In this document: in pieces, positions 32,780-44,466 of the stretch | Numbering within the stretch: the stretch's first letter is position 1 | Layout of the letters: every line of letters begins with the position of its first letter | From: Clitoria ternatea | Taxonomy: Eukaryota > Streptophyta > Magnoliopsida > Fabales > Fabaceae | DNA: 64,000 nt | Assembly (NCBI GenBank): GCA_037962975.1 | Contig: CM075673.1 | Coordinates: 157,190,667-157,254,666 of the forward strand | Direction of reading: 5' to 3' | Made by a program: the position numbers and the translations under genes | The notes under the pieces: model-generated | Told to the model about the DNA's origin: nothing | The model's database searches: none | Seen by the model: only the letters and a program-made list of their open reading frames with translations

Positions 32780-35255
32780 CTACCGGTGACGTCCCCGGTT
32801 AGGATCGGGGAAAAGATGCATGGCCTAATCCAGTCCCTGGCTCCCCTCGGTGGGTTCCTGCGTTGTTGTGCTTCTTCTCTGTCATGTTTCTCACCTACAT
32901 CCTCATCAGCCGCCAAGTTAACTGTGCTCGCACTCCCAAAAAGATGCATGTTTAAGTCCAAACCAGGGCCCAAATCATGTGACTAGGGTTCACCTCGATG
33001 CATCACCAATGGTGCGTTTGGTGTTACATAATCCATATTTAAGAACCTCGTTGGTGATTGGGGTGGTGAAGGAGCATACCCACTACCCCCTGCAAAACCA
33101 TTGCCCCCTGCAGAACCAGTAGCTCCTGCAAAACCACTACACCCTGCATAACCACTACCCCCTGCATAACCACTAAACCCTTCCATTCCACTGCCCCCCG
33201 TAAAACCACTGCACCCTGCATAAGCACTGCCCCCTGCTTGCCCAAATAATGGATCCATATTTTGGGTATAATACTGATGCTCCTGGGAAAACCTCTGTGA
33301 AGGCCACTCATATGTTGATCTAAACCCCGACTCTGATTAAGATTGGGTTGGAACATAATACATTCCAGGTTCACGCAGAGGTATGGGCGGTAGGGTATAT
33401 ACTTGGTGATCTTCCCGTGTCCTTCCCCTCGGAATACCTTGTCGCTCATTTTTGTTTCCAGGCATGTGAATTTCAAATGGCTCATTTGGTGGATCATGTT
33501 CACATGGAATTGCAGGACGTGCAGCCTCCAACACTCGACCCCCCTCAGACCATATTTGCATCACATTCATTGACTGCTGCCTAATCTGGTCAAACACAAG
33601 TGTAGGTGATTGGAAGGGCTGGTGTGCATCCTCTGTCGCAAGATAGTGGATGGTCTCAACTGCATCGACCTACAATACACAAAAAACACTATTAGAAGCT
33701 TGAAGCTAAACCTTAGTAGCCAATCAACAAAAGTTACATGTAAGAACTTACTGCGCACCCAGTTAAAGTATGTTTTCTGCTGATCCATCTACGGGTGTGG
33801 TTCTGGTACCAACACATATACTCAGAATTAACACTTAGTAAACCCTCCATGGGAGGGTTTGTACATACAAGCTGAAGGCGATTATCCCACATACTAATTA
33901 ACGGAATGTACATCTGAGCCCAATCCTCACCAGCCTTCCCTCTTTGTGTGATGCCATGTAGATCATCTGGCTGACGAGGGGGAGACGGTATATGCTGTTG
34001 CATTCCAAACTGTCTCATCACCCGGTCTGGCTGATGCCACTCCACTATGTTGGTACACAACAAAGGTACCACCGCCCTCCATGAGTCTGAGCCTTGTAAA
34101 CATATTTCAGGCAAACTCTACAACACTTCATTACTATATGGGGTCCAGATAATCTGCATGAAAGTTACCAATAATTAGTCAACACATTTAAACCATGAAT
34201 TATAAAATTTTTAATAAACTTACATCAGTTTGACCCATCTGGTCAAATGCACGCCGATAGAAATCAAGATCTTGCCTAACAGCCTTGAACGTCTGACTCC
34301 CTAACCACCTACAGTGCATGAACCTAAATCTTAAAAAGTTAAACAACAATGTAAATTGCTTAGGACTTTTTTACCTAGCACCATAAGGGGTTCTTGGAAG
34401 TCTGTCTAAAGGGGGTACATTTGGAGCAATACTAGAAAACCTGTCCCACGCCCACACATGAAGGAGTAGATGTAGACCACATATTGATGACCGATTATAA
34501 TCTGTAGACTTACATAACTCACGATACAGATAACTTAGTACAGCAGAACCCCAGCTGTACTCGCCGCATGTATCAAGGTTTTCTAGTAACGGGAGATACT
34601 TCAAAGAGACCCTACTACTAGATTGATCAGAGAATATAACACCACCTATCAAACGTAGAATGTAGGCTTGGGTGTATCTCAACATCTGTAGTGGAGTCCC
34701 AAAGTGGTCATCAACAGTGGCAAAGTTATCCGAAAGCCACTTCATCTTTAAACAACCACAATGAAACGCATCATCTGGCGGATACAAACCAAATAAATTT
34801 TGCACCGTTGCCTTCCAATCCCGATCAGATGTATCCGTTATCAATGGTCGACCATCTACTCGTAGCCCGACTTGCACTGCCACATCCTGGAGGGTAATCG
34901 TGCATTCACCAGGTGGCATATGAAATGTATGTGTCTCCGGTCTCCACCTCTCCACAAGTGCAGAAACTAAAGTAGGCTCTACCTGAAAAAAATGTAGTTG
35001 AGCTATTCCAAGGAAACCAGCTCTTTGTAACAGTGGCACAATTTCTTCTGGAACAGAGCCTCTCCCGCCACGGAAAAGTAACGCACGCCTACATTTAAAA
35101 ATTCTATCTGGTTTCCCATTCCATATAGATTCGGATACATGTACATTTTGAAATTTCAGGAGAGATGAGTTTTCAGGCCCGGGGTTTACTTCAGTTGACA
35201 TCCTCATAGATGAAGACGACGCGTCCATCCGACAAGACAATATTATCATAATCAT
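32780..35255 (-). pseudogene. Plant mobile domain (PMD) gene, 'phosphatase 7 long form'-like, decayed
   Basis: The first exon (35255-34375) contains VPLLQRAGFLGIAQL, VDGRPLITDTSDRDWK and HVWAWDRFSSIAPN, typical of the PMD domain; MDASSSS near 35228 is a plausible start. GT/AG junctions fit introns at ~34374, ~34223 and ~33751. Later exons give WLGSQTFKAVRQDLDFYRRAF, VEWHQPDRVMRQFG, QMYIPLISMWDNR and a Gly/Ser-rich tail of GGSGYAG-like repeats (~33040-33240). In-frame stops lie at 34118-34120 (TAG), 33337-33339 (TAA) and 32983-32985 (TAG), each with the frame open beyond. The end is uncertain; an RGRHR-like C-terminus in another frame stops at 32780. PMD proteins occur in transposons and in host silencing factors (MAIN/MAIL family). 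Lying inside MULE termini, this is a transposon passenger. Confidence 0.8.
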
Positions 35256-36065
35256 ATAATTATAAATATTCTAATTTTACAGTTATATTTTAATAGAATT
35301 TAAAATATTATAAATATATGATTTTTACAAACTATACCATTAATAAGATCAAGATTTTTACATGTATTATCACGATATCCTAAAATTATAGTCCACCAAA
35401 TATATTCTTTTTACAAGCCAATAATGTTAACAATTATATTTATTTTAATGCATTATGAACAAAAATATCCATAAAAAAATCAAGTATCATTATTTTAACC
35501 TTCACACTAACATCAAATCACATTATGTACAATATATTATCACACTAACATATGTTGTCAAAATATCAACAAATAATACTATCAAAATATATTAATTTAA
35601 CAAAAACATTGGTGTTAAAAAAATTTATTTTTTATTTTATTGAATAAAACCTTGTAGATAACATTTTAACACACTACTACATTGCCCCAAAAAAAAGATC
35701 AATATTTTGAAATAAACAATTATTTATCTTCACTATTATCATTGTTTTGTGTTATTAACAACATGTAATTATTAATATGAACAAAAATATATAACCATAA
35801 TAAATAATGTAATAAAACATACATTATTACAAAAACAAACACTATTTCAAAATAAATTTTAACAATACATCAATATCAACCAAAAAACTAGAAACTAGTT
35901 CAAGTAAGAAAAACATACCTTTCAAAATGCTAAAATTCTTCAAACGGGACCACTATGCTTGCTGGTGGAAGAAGTAGTAAGAAGCACTGGAAGCAGTAAA
36001 TGCAAGAAAGTTTACCGGGTGGACCACATTATAAAGCTCCAATTTCGTCCGGTCATGGGACGGAT
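35256..36065. other. AT-rich MULE interior without gene
   Basis: This is the region upstream of the PMD gene. It is very AT-rich until ~35920, then moderately GC-rich up to the Copia insertion. It could hold the PMD promoter, but no specific site is supported. CGGAT at 36061-36065 is the left copy of the Copia target duplication. Confidence 0.5.
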
Positions 36066-36927
36066 TGTTGTTCAAGTGGCCTCAATACTCAAGAGGGGGG
36101 GTGAATTGAGTTATAAAACTTTTGCTTGGAATACCTTTGAAATTGATTTCTATAACCAAGTTTATGAGATTATGCAAGTGAAAGTACAATATGCAAGAAA
36201 TAGGCTTACAAAGCACAAAATAGAGCTATGAATTGTTGCTACTTGGTTGTGTCTTTGTGCTTGTCTTCCTCTTCAATTTATAGAGCCAAGATAGCTGTTG
36301 AGGAGTGCCCTAGTCCATCATAGCCGTTGCAGTTAGTGGAAATTTGAAGAATGGTGGAGACATGACCTGGTTTCCCACTTAAATCTGTTTTTCCACTAGT
36401 GTAATCGATTACACCCTCGCGTTGTAATCGATTAGCTTCAAGTCAGAGACTTCCTAATCGATTATTTCACTTCCTCTAATCGATTAGCATCTTGTACCTG
36501 ATGCATTTAATTTGTTTTCGCAGCATCCTAATCGATTAGCATGTATTGCAATCGATTACCTTAAATTCCAGTGGCTTCCTAATCGATTGTGTGGCTTCCA
36601 TAATCGATTAGCCATCATACCTGATGCATTTAGTTCCATTTCTAATCGTTGTAATCGATTAGTCTCTGGTGTATAGTCGATTACCTTAATTCCAGTGGCT
36701 TCCTAATCGATTGTCTAGCTTCCATAATCGATTAGCTTTCATACCTGATGCAATTTCTTCCAAAACAGAAAGCTCCTAATCGATTAGCATGTATGGCCTA
36801 ATCGATTAGCTTCGCTGTTACTTCAATTCTGATTTCATGTCTTTGTTTTTGCATTGTTTTCTTCAAGAGTGCTTGTCATTATCAAAATCTTTGCACATTT
36901 TTGGACCTGTTAACATATTCAAACACA
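36066..36927 (-). repeat. 3' LTR of the SIRE-type element
   Basis: 862 bp, starting TGTGTTTGAATATG at 36927 on the minus strand and ending CTTGAACAACA at 36066. It contains about fourteen TAATCGATTA-type palindromes at ~36400-36810 and a TATAAAT box (~36276-36283). Confidence 0.92.
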
Positions 36928-36950
36928 TTCTCCCCCTTTTTGATGATGAC
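36928..36950 (-). promoter_or_regulatory. Polypurine tract of the SIRE-type element
   Basis: The minus strand reads GATGATCAAAAAGGGGGAGAA-like purines directly before the 3' LTR. This is the expected primer for plus-strand DNA synthesis. Similar AAAGGGGGAGAA motifs occur at ~37310 and ~37655, and inverted at ~37430. Confidence 0.8.
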
Positions 36951-37166
36951 AACTATGTTCATCTCTTGAGGGTTGTTAGTTTAAATAGACTTATCTTTTT
37001 GCAAAAACAACTCTGCTACATTATCTCTTTTTCAAATAGCAGATGACCAATTTCAAAAATCAATTCAGCAGCCAATGTCTTATCTCATTTTATCTATTGT
37101 CTATTTTCTCTTATCTATAACTCTCTCCCTATCAAAAGGAATTTAACAAACAGATAACATTTTTCA

Positions 37167-37703
37167 AATTTTGTTAACAGAGCATCTATTAGTACCAGAG
37201 CATATTCAAAATTGTAGTCAGAGCATGTTATCAATATTATCCATATTTGTATCAGAGCATTATCCAACATATGAACATATATTCTTTATCCAACATATGA
37301 ACATATATTCTTCTCCCCCTTTGTAATCATCAAAAATAATTAGAGCAGTGAAGAGAAACAATAAAAGTATCTCATTTAAGTACTTATATTATTTCTCTTC
37401 ACTGCTCTAATTATTTTTGATGATTACAAAGGGGGAGAAGAATATATGTTCATATGTTGGATAAAGAATATATGTTCATATGTTGGATAATGCTCTGATA
37501 CAAATATGGATAATTTTGTTAACAGAGCATCTATTAGTACCAGAGCATATTCAAAATTGTAGTCAGAGCATGTTATCAATATTATCCATATTTGTATCAG
37601 AGCATTATCCAACATATGAACATATATTCTTTATCCAACATATGAACATATATTCTTCTCCCCCTTTGTAATCATCAAAAATAATTAGAGCAGTGAAGAG
37701 AAA
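37167..37703. repeat. Large palindrome and direct duplication beside the PPT
   Basis: Arms 37236-37358 and 37392-37514 are inverted copies of 123 bp that appear perfect by eye, separated by a 33-nt loop. Segment 37167-37358 is also repeated directly at 37512-37703 (offset 345). The loop reappears inverted at ~37704-37737 with one change. Each copy carries a PPT-like AAAGGGGGAGAA. The arrangement suggests a template switch during reverse transcription or replication. Two near-identical 63-codon reading frames in it are by-products. Confidence 0.85.
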
Positions 37704-37834
37704 TAATATAAGTACTGAAATGAGATACTTTTATTGAATTGAAAAGAAAATGGGAAATACAAGAGGTAAAATTATTCAGAATTCAGAAAATAACAAAAAA
37801 GAAACCAACAGCTAAACAGAACATAACTAAGAAT

Positions 37835-38961
37835 CTAATTATCCGGGTTGAAGAAGCGGATTTCTGCAATTTGGTGAGCCAACTCTTCATATCGCTGCTG
37901 CATCATCTCAAAATGTTGCTGCTCGGTCATTGAAAACTCTTGGAGGGAGTTTTCAAGTCGATCGAAGTGGCGATCAAGATAGGCGTAGAGAGATGCAAAT
38001 GGGTCAGCTTGTGGTGCAGATGAAGAGGCTGATGGTGCAGCTTGTGGTTGAGGTGGAGGAGGAGGAGGAGCAGGTGCTTCTTCAGCAGGAGCTTGGAAGG
38101 GAATGTTGGCATAAACGCCCTCCATTCGTGAATACCATGCTCCATTTGAGAAAACAAGACCCATTTTGGTGAGGTGATGGGTGCCAATGCAAGCTCTAGG
38201 GGCACTTTCTTAGAGAGTTCCCCTGCTAAATCTACTCCACAGAATTTGAAAATTTTGGTGAGGAGGATACCATAAGGGAGCTTTTGCTGGTCCTTGGCAT
38301 GGCGCATGTGGAATTTGATCAACTGAACCCAGTTGATCTCTTTGTGGTTCAGCATGGCCCACATTAAGAGGACATCATCCTCTTCAACTAGAGCATAGTT
38401 CCCACCACGGGGAACAATCATCTTGACCAAGAAGAAGTGGAGCAGGCGGTTGTTCATGGTCAAGTGGCCAACTAGTTTGTGGTTGCTCCTAGGGCGGTCA
38501 GCTTTCCATAAAGATTGGCGAGCAGTAAGAGCATTGAAGCCCCATTCATCCTCAGGTTCGCCTCCATCAAAGTCAGCGTTGTTGAGAGTCAGTTTAGAGA
38601 TTTCCGCAAATTGGGCATTTGAGAGTTTGATGGTTGTGTTTTTCACCTTGGATTCAACCATCCCATTGACAAGGCGGAGGTTGCAGTAGAATACTCTCAT
38701 AAGCTCAGGATAGTATACTTCTTCTTTGAGGGATAAGAAGGGGAAAAGGTTGTAGTGGTGGAGACTTTGGGTGAAGGTGAGGCTTGGGTTGTCAAAGGTG
38801 TCGGCAATGGTGTAGTGAGGAGTCATGATTTCCTTTTCAGAAAAGTTCTTCATAAAGTGTTGAAGATCTCTAGGGGAGGAGAAGAACCTTGAAAAATCAA
38901 GGGGGTTATGGGCTTGAGCAGTAGAGGACCTAGCTCTCTTGACATTTCTTGAGGTAGACAT
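37835..38961 (-). pseudogene. Extra ORF downstream of pol (putative plant transposon protein), frameshifted
   Basis: It starts MSTSRNVKRARSS at 38961. The ~260-residue N-terminal domain has FFSSPRDLQHFMKNFSEK, FPFLSLKEEVYYPELMRVFY, IVPRGGNYALVEEDDVLLMW and LPYGILLTKIFKFCGVDL. I recognise this layout as the domain called 'putative plant transposon protein' in plant retroelements. Near 38165 the first frame runs on to a low-complexity end at 37927. The natural C-terminus lies in the next frame (37835-38164), with a Pro/Ala-rich linker and a helical DRHFDRLENSLQEF segment. The break is at an AAAA run before TGG, so a one-base deletion is likely. This is the position of the envelope-like ORF in SIRE elements, but no signal peptide or membrane span is evident. 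Function unknown. Confidence 0.75.
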
Positions 38962-39189
38962 GGTGGAAAATGCAAAAAGAAGGAGATGAAGAGAGATGAG
39001 TGCTAGAGAGTTTTAGAGAGGTTTGGGAGAAAGGAGGTAGTGTGAGATGAGAAGGTGAATGAGGGGGTATTTATAGTTGAAAATTAGGTTTAGGAAGGAG
39101 GAAAGATAGTTTAGAAAGGAGTGAAGTGAGTTAAGAGAGGGAGAGTTTCGAGTGAGCCTAGGAAATTGGAGTTTTGACTCATCAGAACG

Positions 39190-39585
39190 CGTGATAATCG
39201 ATTACGATACAGCTGGTAATCGATTAGATCAATGTTTCTGGGGAATTTCAAACGTTTCGAACAGAGGGTAATCGATTATAGGCTTAGGGTAATCGATTAG
39301 GTTAGAAACAGAAACGTCCTAATCGATTTGGGCAAGGTGGTAATCGATTATGAAGAAGAGGAAACATTTTGAATTTGAAACAGAAGCTTTCGTAATCGAT
39401 TATGGATCATGGATAATCGATTATCTTAGAAACAGAATGATTGTAATCGATTATGGGTGAGTTCTAATCGATTATCTTGGAAACAGAATGATTGTAATCG
39501 ATTATGGATGAGTTCTAATCGATTATCTTAGAAACAGAAGCTTAGTAATCGATTGGGATTAACAATGTAATCGATTATGGAGTCA
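39190..39585. repeat. TAATCGATTA palindrome array between pol and the extra ORF
   Basis: About fourteen copies of the palindrome TAATCGATTA or one-base variants occur in 400 bp. Two adjacent ~50-bp units share AACAGAATGATTGTAATCGA. The same motif fills both LTRs of this element (36400-36810 and 44818-45230) and the older LTR at ~57255-57480. Confidence 0.85.
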
Positions 39586-39678
39586 AAAACTTCAAACATA
39601 TCAAACAGCAAGGTTCCAAACATGAAATGTGATATATACCATGCATTATGCCATTCAACAAGGTTCTTATCAAAATAT

Positions 39679-42600
39679 TCAAACACAGTTGGGCATGTCA
39701 AGAATGCCTAACTCTCTTCTTATGTGAATAAATTGCTCTCTAGCCAAAGGTTTTGTGAAAATATCCGCTAGTTGCCTAGAGGTTTCTACATGTTCAAGTA
39801 CACAATCCCCTTTTAACACATGATCTCTAATAAAGTGATGCCTAATCTCAATGTGTTTGGTTCTAGAGTGCATTACTGGATTCTTGGAGATGTTAATGGC
39901 ACTTGTATTATCACATTTAATGGGGACTTTATTCAAGGAAATACCAAAATCAAGAAGTTGTTGTCTCATCCAAAGAATTTGAGCACAACAACTACCAGCT
40001 GCTACATATTCTGCCTCAGCTGTTGACAAAGTAACACTTGCTTGTTTCTTGCTATGCCAAGAAACAAGGGAACTACCAAGCAAATGGCATGTACCACTAG
40101 TGCTTTTTCTATCAAGCTAACACCCCGCAAAGTCGGAATCAGAATATCCTAAAAGATTACATTCAACGCCTTTGGGATACCATAAACCAACATTTTGAGT
40201 ACCCACAAGATATTTCAAAATTCTTTTTACGGCAGTCAAATGTGATTCTTTAGGACATGCTTGATATCTAGCACACATACATACCGCAAACATAATATCA
40301 GGTCTACTCGCAGTTAAATACAGTAAGGATCTAATCATACCTCGATATTTGGTGATTTCAATGTCCTTACCCTTTTCGTCTTTGTCTAGATAGCAGGATG
40401 TGCTCATGGGTGTAGCTATCTCGTTTGCCTTGTCCATTCCAAACCTTTTAAGTAGTTCCTTACAGTATTTGGTTTGGCTAATGAACGTTCCATCAATGGC
40501 TTGTTTTATTTGTAGTCCAAGGAAGAAGGTGAGTTCTCCCATCAAGGACATTTCAAACTCATTCTGCATAATCTTGGCAAATTCTTGACAAAGATTTTCA
40601 TTAGTAGCACCAAATATTATGTCATCTACATAAATCTGTACCAAGAGGATGTCATTTTGTTTGCGTTTTATAAACAATGTAGTATCAACCTTTCCTCTTT
40701 CAAAGTTGTGTTCTAAAAGGAATTTGCTTAATCTTTCATACCAAGCTCTTGGAGCTTGCTTCAAACCATATAAGGCTTTTCTCAATTTGAAGACATGGTT
40801 TGGAAATATATGATTTTCGAAACCGGGAGGTTGATCTACATAAACTTCTTCTTGAATGTAGCCGTTTAAGAACGCACTTTTGACATCCATTTGATACAAT
40901 TTGAAATCCATACAACATGCAAAAGCTAGCAATAATCTAATGGCTTCTAACCTAGCTACGGGAGCATATGTTTCTTCATAGTCTATTCCTTCTTCTTGGT
41001 TGTATCCCTTTGCAACTAGTCTAGCTTTGTTTCTAGTTATTATACCGTTTTCATCTAGCTTATTTCTAAAAACCCATTTGGTGCCTATTATTAGATGATT
41101 ATTGGGTCTTGGCACAAGTTCCCAAAATTCATTTCTTTCAAATTGGTTTAACTCTTCTTGCATGGCCAACATCCAATGTTCATCAATAATGGCTTCATCA
41201 ATATTTTTGGGTTCTATTTGGGATACAAAAGCCAAGTGATTGCATGCATTTCTAATGGCGTTTCGAGTACTTACCCCTTTGGTTATTTCTCCAATGATTT
41301 TGTCCAAGGGATGATCCTTCAAAGTTACCCAATCTTGTTGTCTCTCAATTTGTGTTGCACCTTCATCATTGTTGACTTCTTCTTCTTTGTCTTGCAAGTT
41401 CATTTCTTGGAAGGTACCTACAAGATCATCAACATCTTCCTTTCTCGGAGGGTTATGGCTATTTTCATCAAATTTGACATGAATAGATTCCTCAATGGTA
41501 TTTGTTTGTTTGTTGAAAATTCTATAAGATTTACTTGATTGAGAATATCCTAGGAAGATTGCCTCATCAGATTTTGCATCAAACTTTCCTAGATTATCCT
41601 TTCCATTGTTGAGCACAAAACATTTACATCCAAAAATATGAAAGTATGCAATGTTGGGTTTTCTACCCTTGTAAAGCTCATAGGGGGTTTTCTTTAAAAT
41701 AGGCCTTATCAAACATCTATTCATAACATAACACGCGGTGTTTACCGCATCGGCCCAAAAATGTTTTGCAATATTGTTTTCATTTAGCATGGTTCTAGCA
41801 AGCTCCACTAAAGATCTATTCTTTCTTTCAACTACTCCATTTTGTTGTGGAGTTCTAGGAGCTGAAAAGTTGTGATTAATACCATGTTTTTCGCAAAACT
41901 TTTCAAAAGATTAATTTTCAAATTCTCCCCCATGATCGGTTCTAATTGATGCGATTTTTGAGTTTTGCTCATTTTGGATAATCTTTGCAAGTTTCTTGAA
42001 TGCATGATATGCTTCATTTTTATGAGCAAGAAACAATGTCCATGTATATCTTGAATAGTCATCTACTATAACTAGACCATAGTAATTACCTCCAAAGCTT
42101 TTGATTTTGGATGGTCCAAATAAGTCCATGTGCAAAAGTTGTAAAGGCCTTTGAGTAGAAACAATGTTTTTGGATTGAAAAGATGCCTTTACTTGTTTTC
42201 CCTTTTGACATGCATCACAAAATCTATTTTCAAATTTAAGCTTTGGTAGACCAATTACTAAATCTTTAGAAACAAGTTTGTTCAAGTGGTCTACATGTAT
42301 ATGAGCTATTCTTCTATGCCATAGCCATGTTTCATCCTCTTTTGAAATGAAGCATTGTTCATCATTTGTAGACAAACTATCCATATCAATCATGTAAATA
42401 TTATCAATTCTTTGGCCTACAAACTTAATTTCCTTATTGGTCTTATGCTCAATTATGCAACAATTTGATTCAAATAAAACTCTATATCCTTTGTCACATA
42501 ATTGACTTATGCTTAGTAAATTATGTTTGACGCCTTCAACATACAATACATCACTTATGGATGTGGACGAGTTCTTACCAATATTTCCAATGCCTAGGAT

Positions 42601-42753
42601 TCTTCCCTTAGTGTTGTCTCCATAGGTGACGCTTCCTTTTCGTTTGGGAGTGAATGATGTAAATTTGGTTATGTCTCCCGTCATATGCTTTGAACACCCG
42701 CTATCCAAATACCAATGGGTGTTGCTTGCCTTGAAGCATACCTACAAAACAAA
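39679..42753 (-). pseudogene. SIRE-type pol: protease, integrase, RT, RNase H, with two in-frame stops
   Basis: Protease motif DSGCSKHMTGD is at ~42708. The integrase zinc region is HRRIAHIHVDHLNKL and CDACQKGKQ, and the catalytic Asp residues lie in HMDLFGPSK and RTDHGGEF; Glu is in GVVERKNRS. RT shows KARLVAKGYNQEEGIDY and YVDDIIFGA. RNase H shows SDSDFAGC, TLSTAEAEYVA and CDNTSAINISKNP, ending at NCV (39679). In-frame stops are TAA at 41911-41913, between the integrase Asp and Glu blocks, and TAG at 40117-40119, at the start of RNase H. Each has clean homology on both sides in one frame. The frame relative to gag is shifted by one base after the gag stop. It would make retrotransposon cDNA and integrate it; this copy needs help in trans. 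Confidence 0.9.
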
Positions 42754-42754
42754 A

Positions 42755-44428
42755 TCATTTTAGAGAACTAGGTACCCATTTTATGTTGGGTCCTTTAAGG
42801 TTAGCTTGTGGAGATGTTCCTTTGGGAACCCACACCTTTCTTAAGACCTTTGGTCCTAGTTTCCTAACACTACACTTATAAGCACTATGTCCTTTGGTAC
42901 CACAATGATTGCATTTCATAAAAGGTGAGGAGGATTTGCTTGGTGGTGTAAAGAAGTTTTTATAGTGCTTCTCCATTTTATGATTACTATGTTCTTGATC
43001 ATATCCTAAGCCGGTTTTACTAAACATGCATTTTTGTTGCCCAAGAAGGATATTCAAATTATCTCTTCCATTAGTGAATTTCTCTAAGGTTTTGTTTAGA
43101 TCTAGGACTTTATTTTCTAGATCAACACATTTCTTAGCAAAATTACAAGGTTTACTAATGGAACATACTTGAGCATTTTTCAATTCTTCTTTTAAACATT
43201 CATTCTCTTTGCAAACTTCCATAAGGTGCATCTCTAGAGTGTCACTAGTTTTCCTAGATGCTTTGAGTTTACTAGAGATTTTTGTGAATTTATCATATAA
43301 TTCTTCAAATGCTTCTAACAGCTCATTTTTATCTAAGTCAAGAAGATTTACCTCATTATCTTCTTCTTGATGATTTGCCATTAAGCAAAGATTGGCTTGT
43401 TCATCTTCCGAGTCGTCGGAGCTGCTCACATCATTCTCATCCCAAGCAATATAGGCTCTTCTTCTTCTTTGTTTGTCCTTGCCCTTCTTTTTAAGGTTTG
43501 GACAATCGGCTTTGAAGTGCCCTTCCTTGCCACATTCAAAACAGTTGGGTGAGGGAGAGTTTTCTTTAGTGATAGGTTTCTTACCTAAGTTTTTGAAGCT
43601 TCTTTGAAAGCGTTTGCCTTTCATGAATTTCCCGAAGCGTTTCACAAATAGTCCAAATTCTTCTTCTTCATCAAGTTCACTTCCGGATTCTTCTTCTTCA
43701 TTTGTGGAAGTAGCCTTGAGAGCAAGACCCTTTTTCTTGGAAGATTTTTCTTCCTCTTCCGCCATCTTTAATTCTTTCAGCTCTTGTTCTTGTTCCTGCA
43801 ACTTACCAAATAGAGTGGCGAGAGACATTTCGTTTATGCTAGGAGATTGTTTGATGGCGGTAACTAGCTGTTGCCATTCTCTGTTAAGACTTTTCAACAC
43901 TTTATGAATGAGTTCTTTGTTAGTGTAAGTCTTTCCAAGTGTAATGAGTTGATTAATGATGAGAGTAAATCTTTTTTGCATATCAACAATCGATTCATGA
44001 GAGTTTAATCTAAAGCATTCATATTGACTAGTAAGAGTACTAATCTTTGAGTCCTTTACATCATTAGTGCCTTCATGGGTTACTTGAAGAGTATCCCACA
44101 TTTCTTTAGCAGTTTGGCATGTCATTATCCTAAAAAATTCATCTTGACCTAAAGACATAGTAATAAGATTTTTGGCCTTGTAGCCATATTGGACTTTCTT
44201 TTCTTCCTCGCTTGTCCATTCATCTATAGGTTTTTCAACATTCTTGCTATCTATAATATGCATCGGTATATAAGGACCATTTTCAATGGTATTCCAAATT
44301 CTCAAGTCAATTGATTGAATGAAGATTTTCATTCTTTCTTTCCAAAACGCATACCCTTCCCCATTGAAAGCGGGAGGTCTATTTATCGCACCACCCTCGG
44401 GAAAAACATTTTGAGAACTTGAGGCCAT
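42755..44428 (-). CDS. SIRE-type gag, 557 aa
   Basis: The ATG at 44428 follows the primer-binding site by about 40 bp. Residues ~1-235 form the Copia gag domain (FNGEGYAFWKERMKIFIQS, EMWDTLQVTHEGT, LATLFGKLQEQEQELKEL). An acidic linker (TSTNEEEESGSELDEEEEFG) follows. A zinc knuckle CFECGKEGHFKADC lies at ~300, then a Lys/Arg tract. Residues ~370-430 are a coiled-coil-like stretch, and a second knuckle CNHCGTKGHSAYKC lies at ~510. The frame is intact and ends in TGA at 42755-42757. Gag packages RNA in virus-like particles. Length and two knuckles fit the SIRE type. It may still be translated if the LTR is active. Confidence 0.92.
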   Translation of the reverse strand: MASSSQNVFPEGGAINRPPAFNGEGYAFWKERMKIFIQSIDLRIWNTIENGPYIPMHIIDSKNVEKPIDEWTSEEEKKVQYGYKAKNLITMSLGQDEFFRIMTCQTAKEMWDTLQVTHEGTNDVKDSKISTLTSQYECFRLNSHESIVDMQKRFTLIINQLITLGKTYTNKELIHKVLKSLNREWQQLVTAIKQSPSINEMSLATLFGKLQEQEQELKELKMAEEEEKSSKKKGLALKATSTNEEEESGSELDEEEEFGLFVKRFGKFMKGKRFQRSFKNLGKKPITKENSPSPNCFECGKEGHFKADCPNLKKKGKDKQRRRRAYIAWDENDVSSSDDSEDEQANLCLMANHQEEDNEVNLLDLDKNELLEAFEELYDKFTKISSKLKASRKTSDTLEMHLMEVCKENECLKEELKNAQVCSISKPCNFAKKCVDLENKVLDLNKTLEKFTNGRDNLNILLGQQKCMFSKTGLGYDQEHSNHKMEKHYKNFFTPPSKSSSPFMKCNHCGTKGHSAYKCSVRKLGPKVLRKVWVPKGTSPQANLKGPNIKWVPSSLK

Positions 44429-44466
44429 TTAATCTCTTGAAGCTGTTAAGCTTGATCTACCAAGAG

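Noticed and set aside
32689..32780. C-terminal extension of the PMD frame
   Set aside because: The frame past ~32820 looks unlike the family, and a one-base shift gives a typical Arg/Gly end at 32780.
42740..42760. A short intron joining gag and pol
   Set aside because: The GT...AG span would be about 34 nt, below the usual minimum for plant introns.
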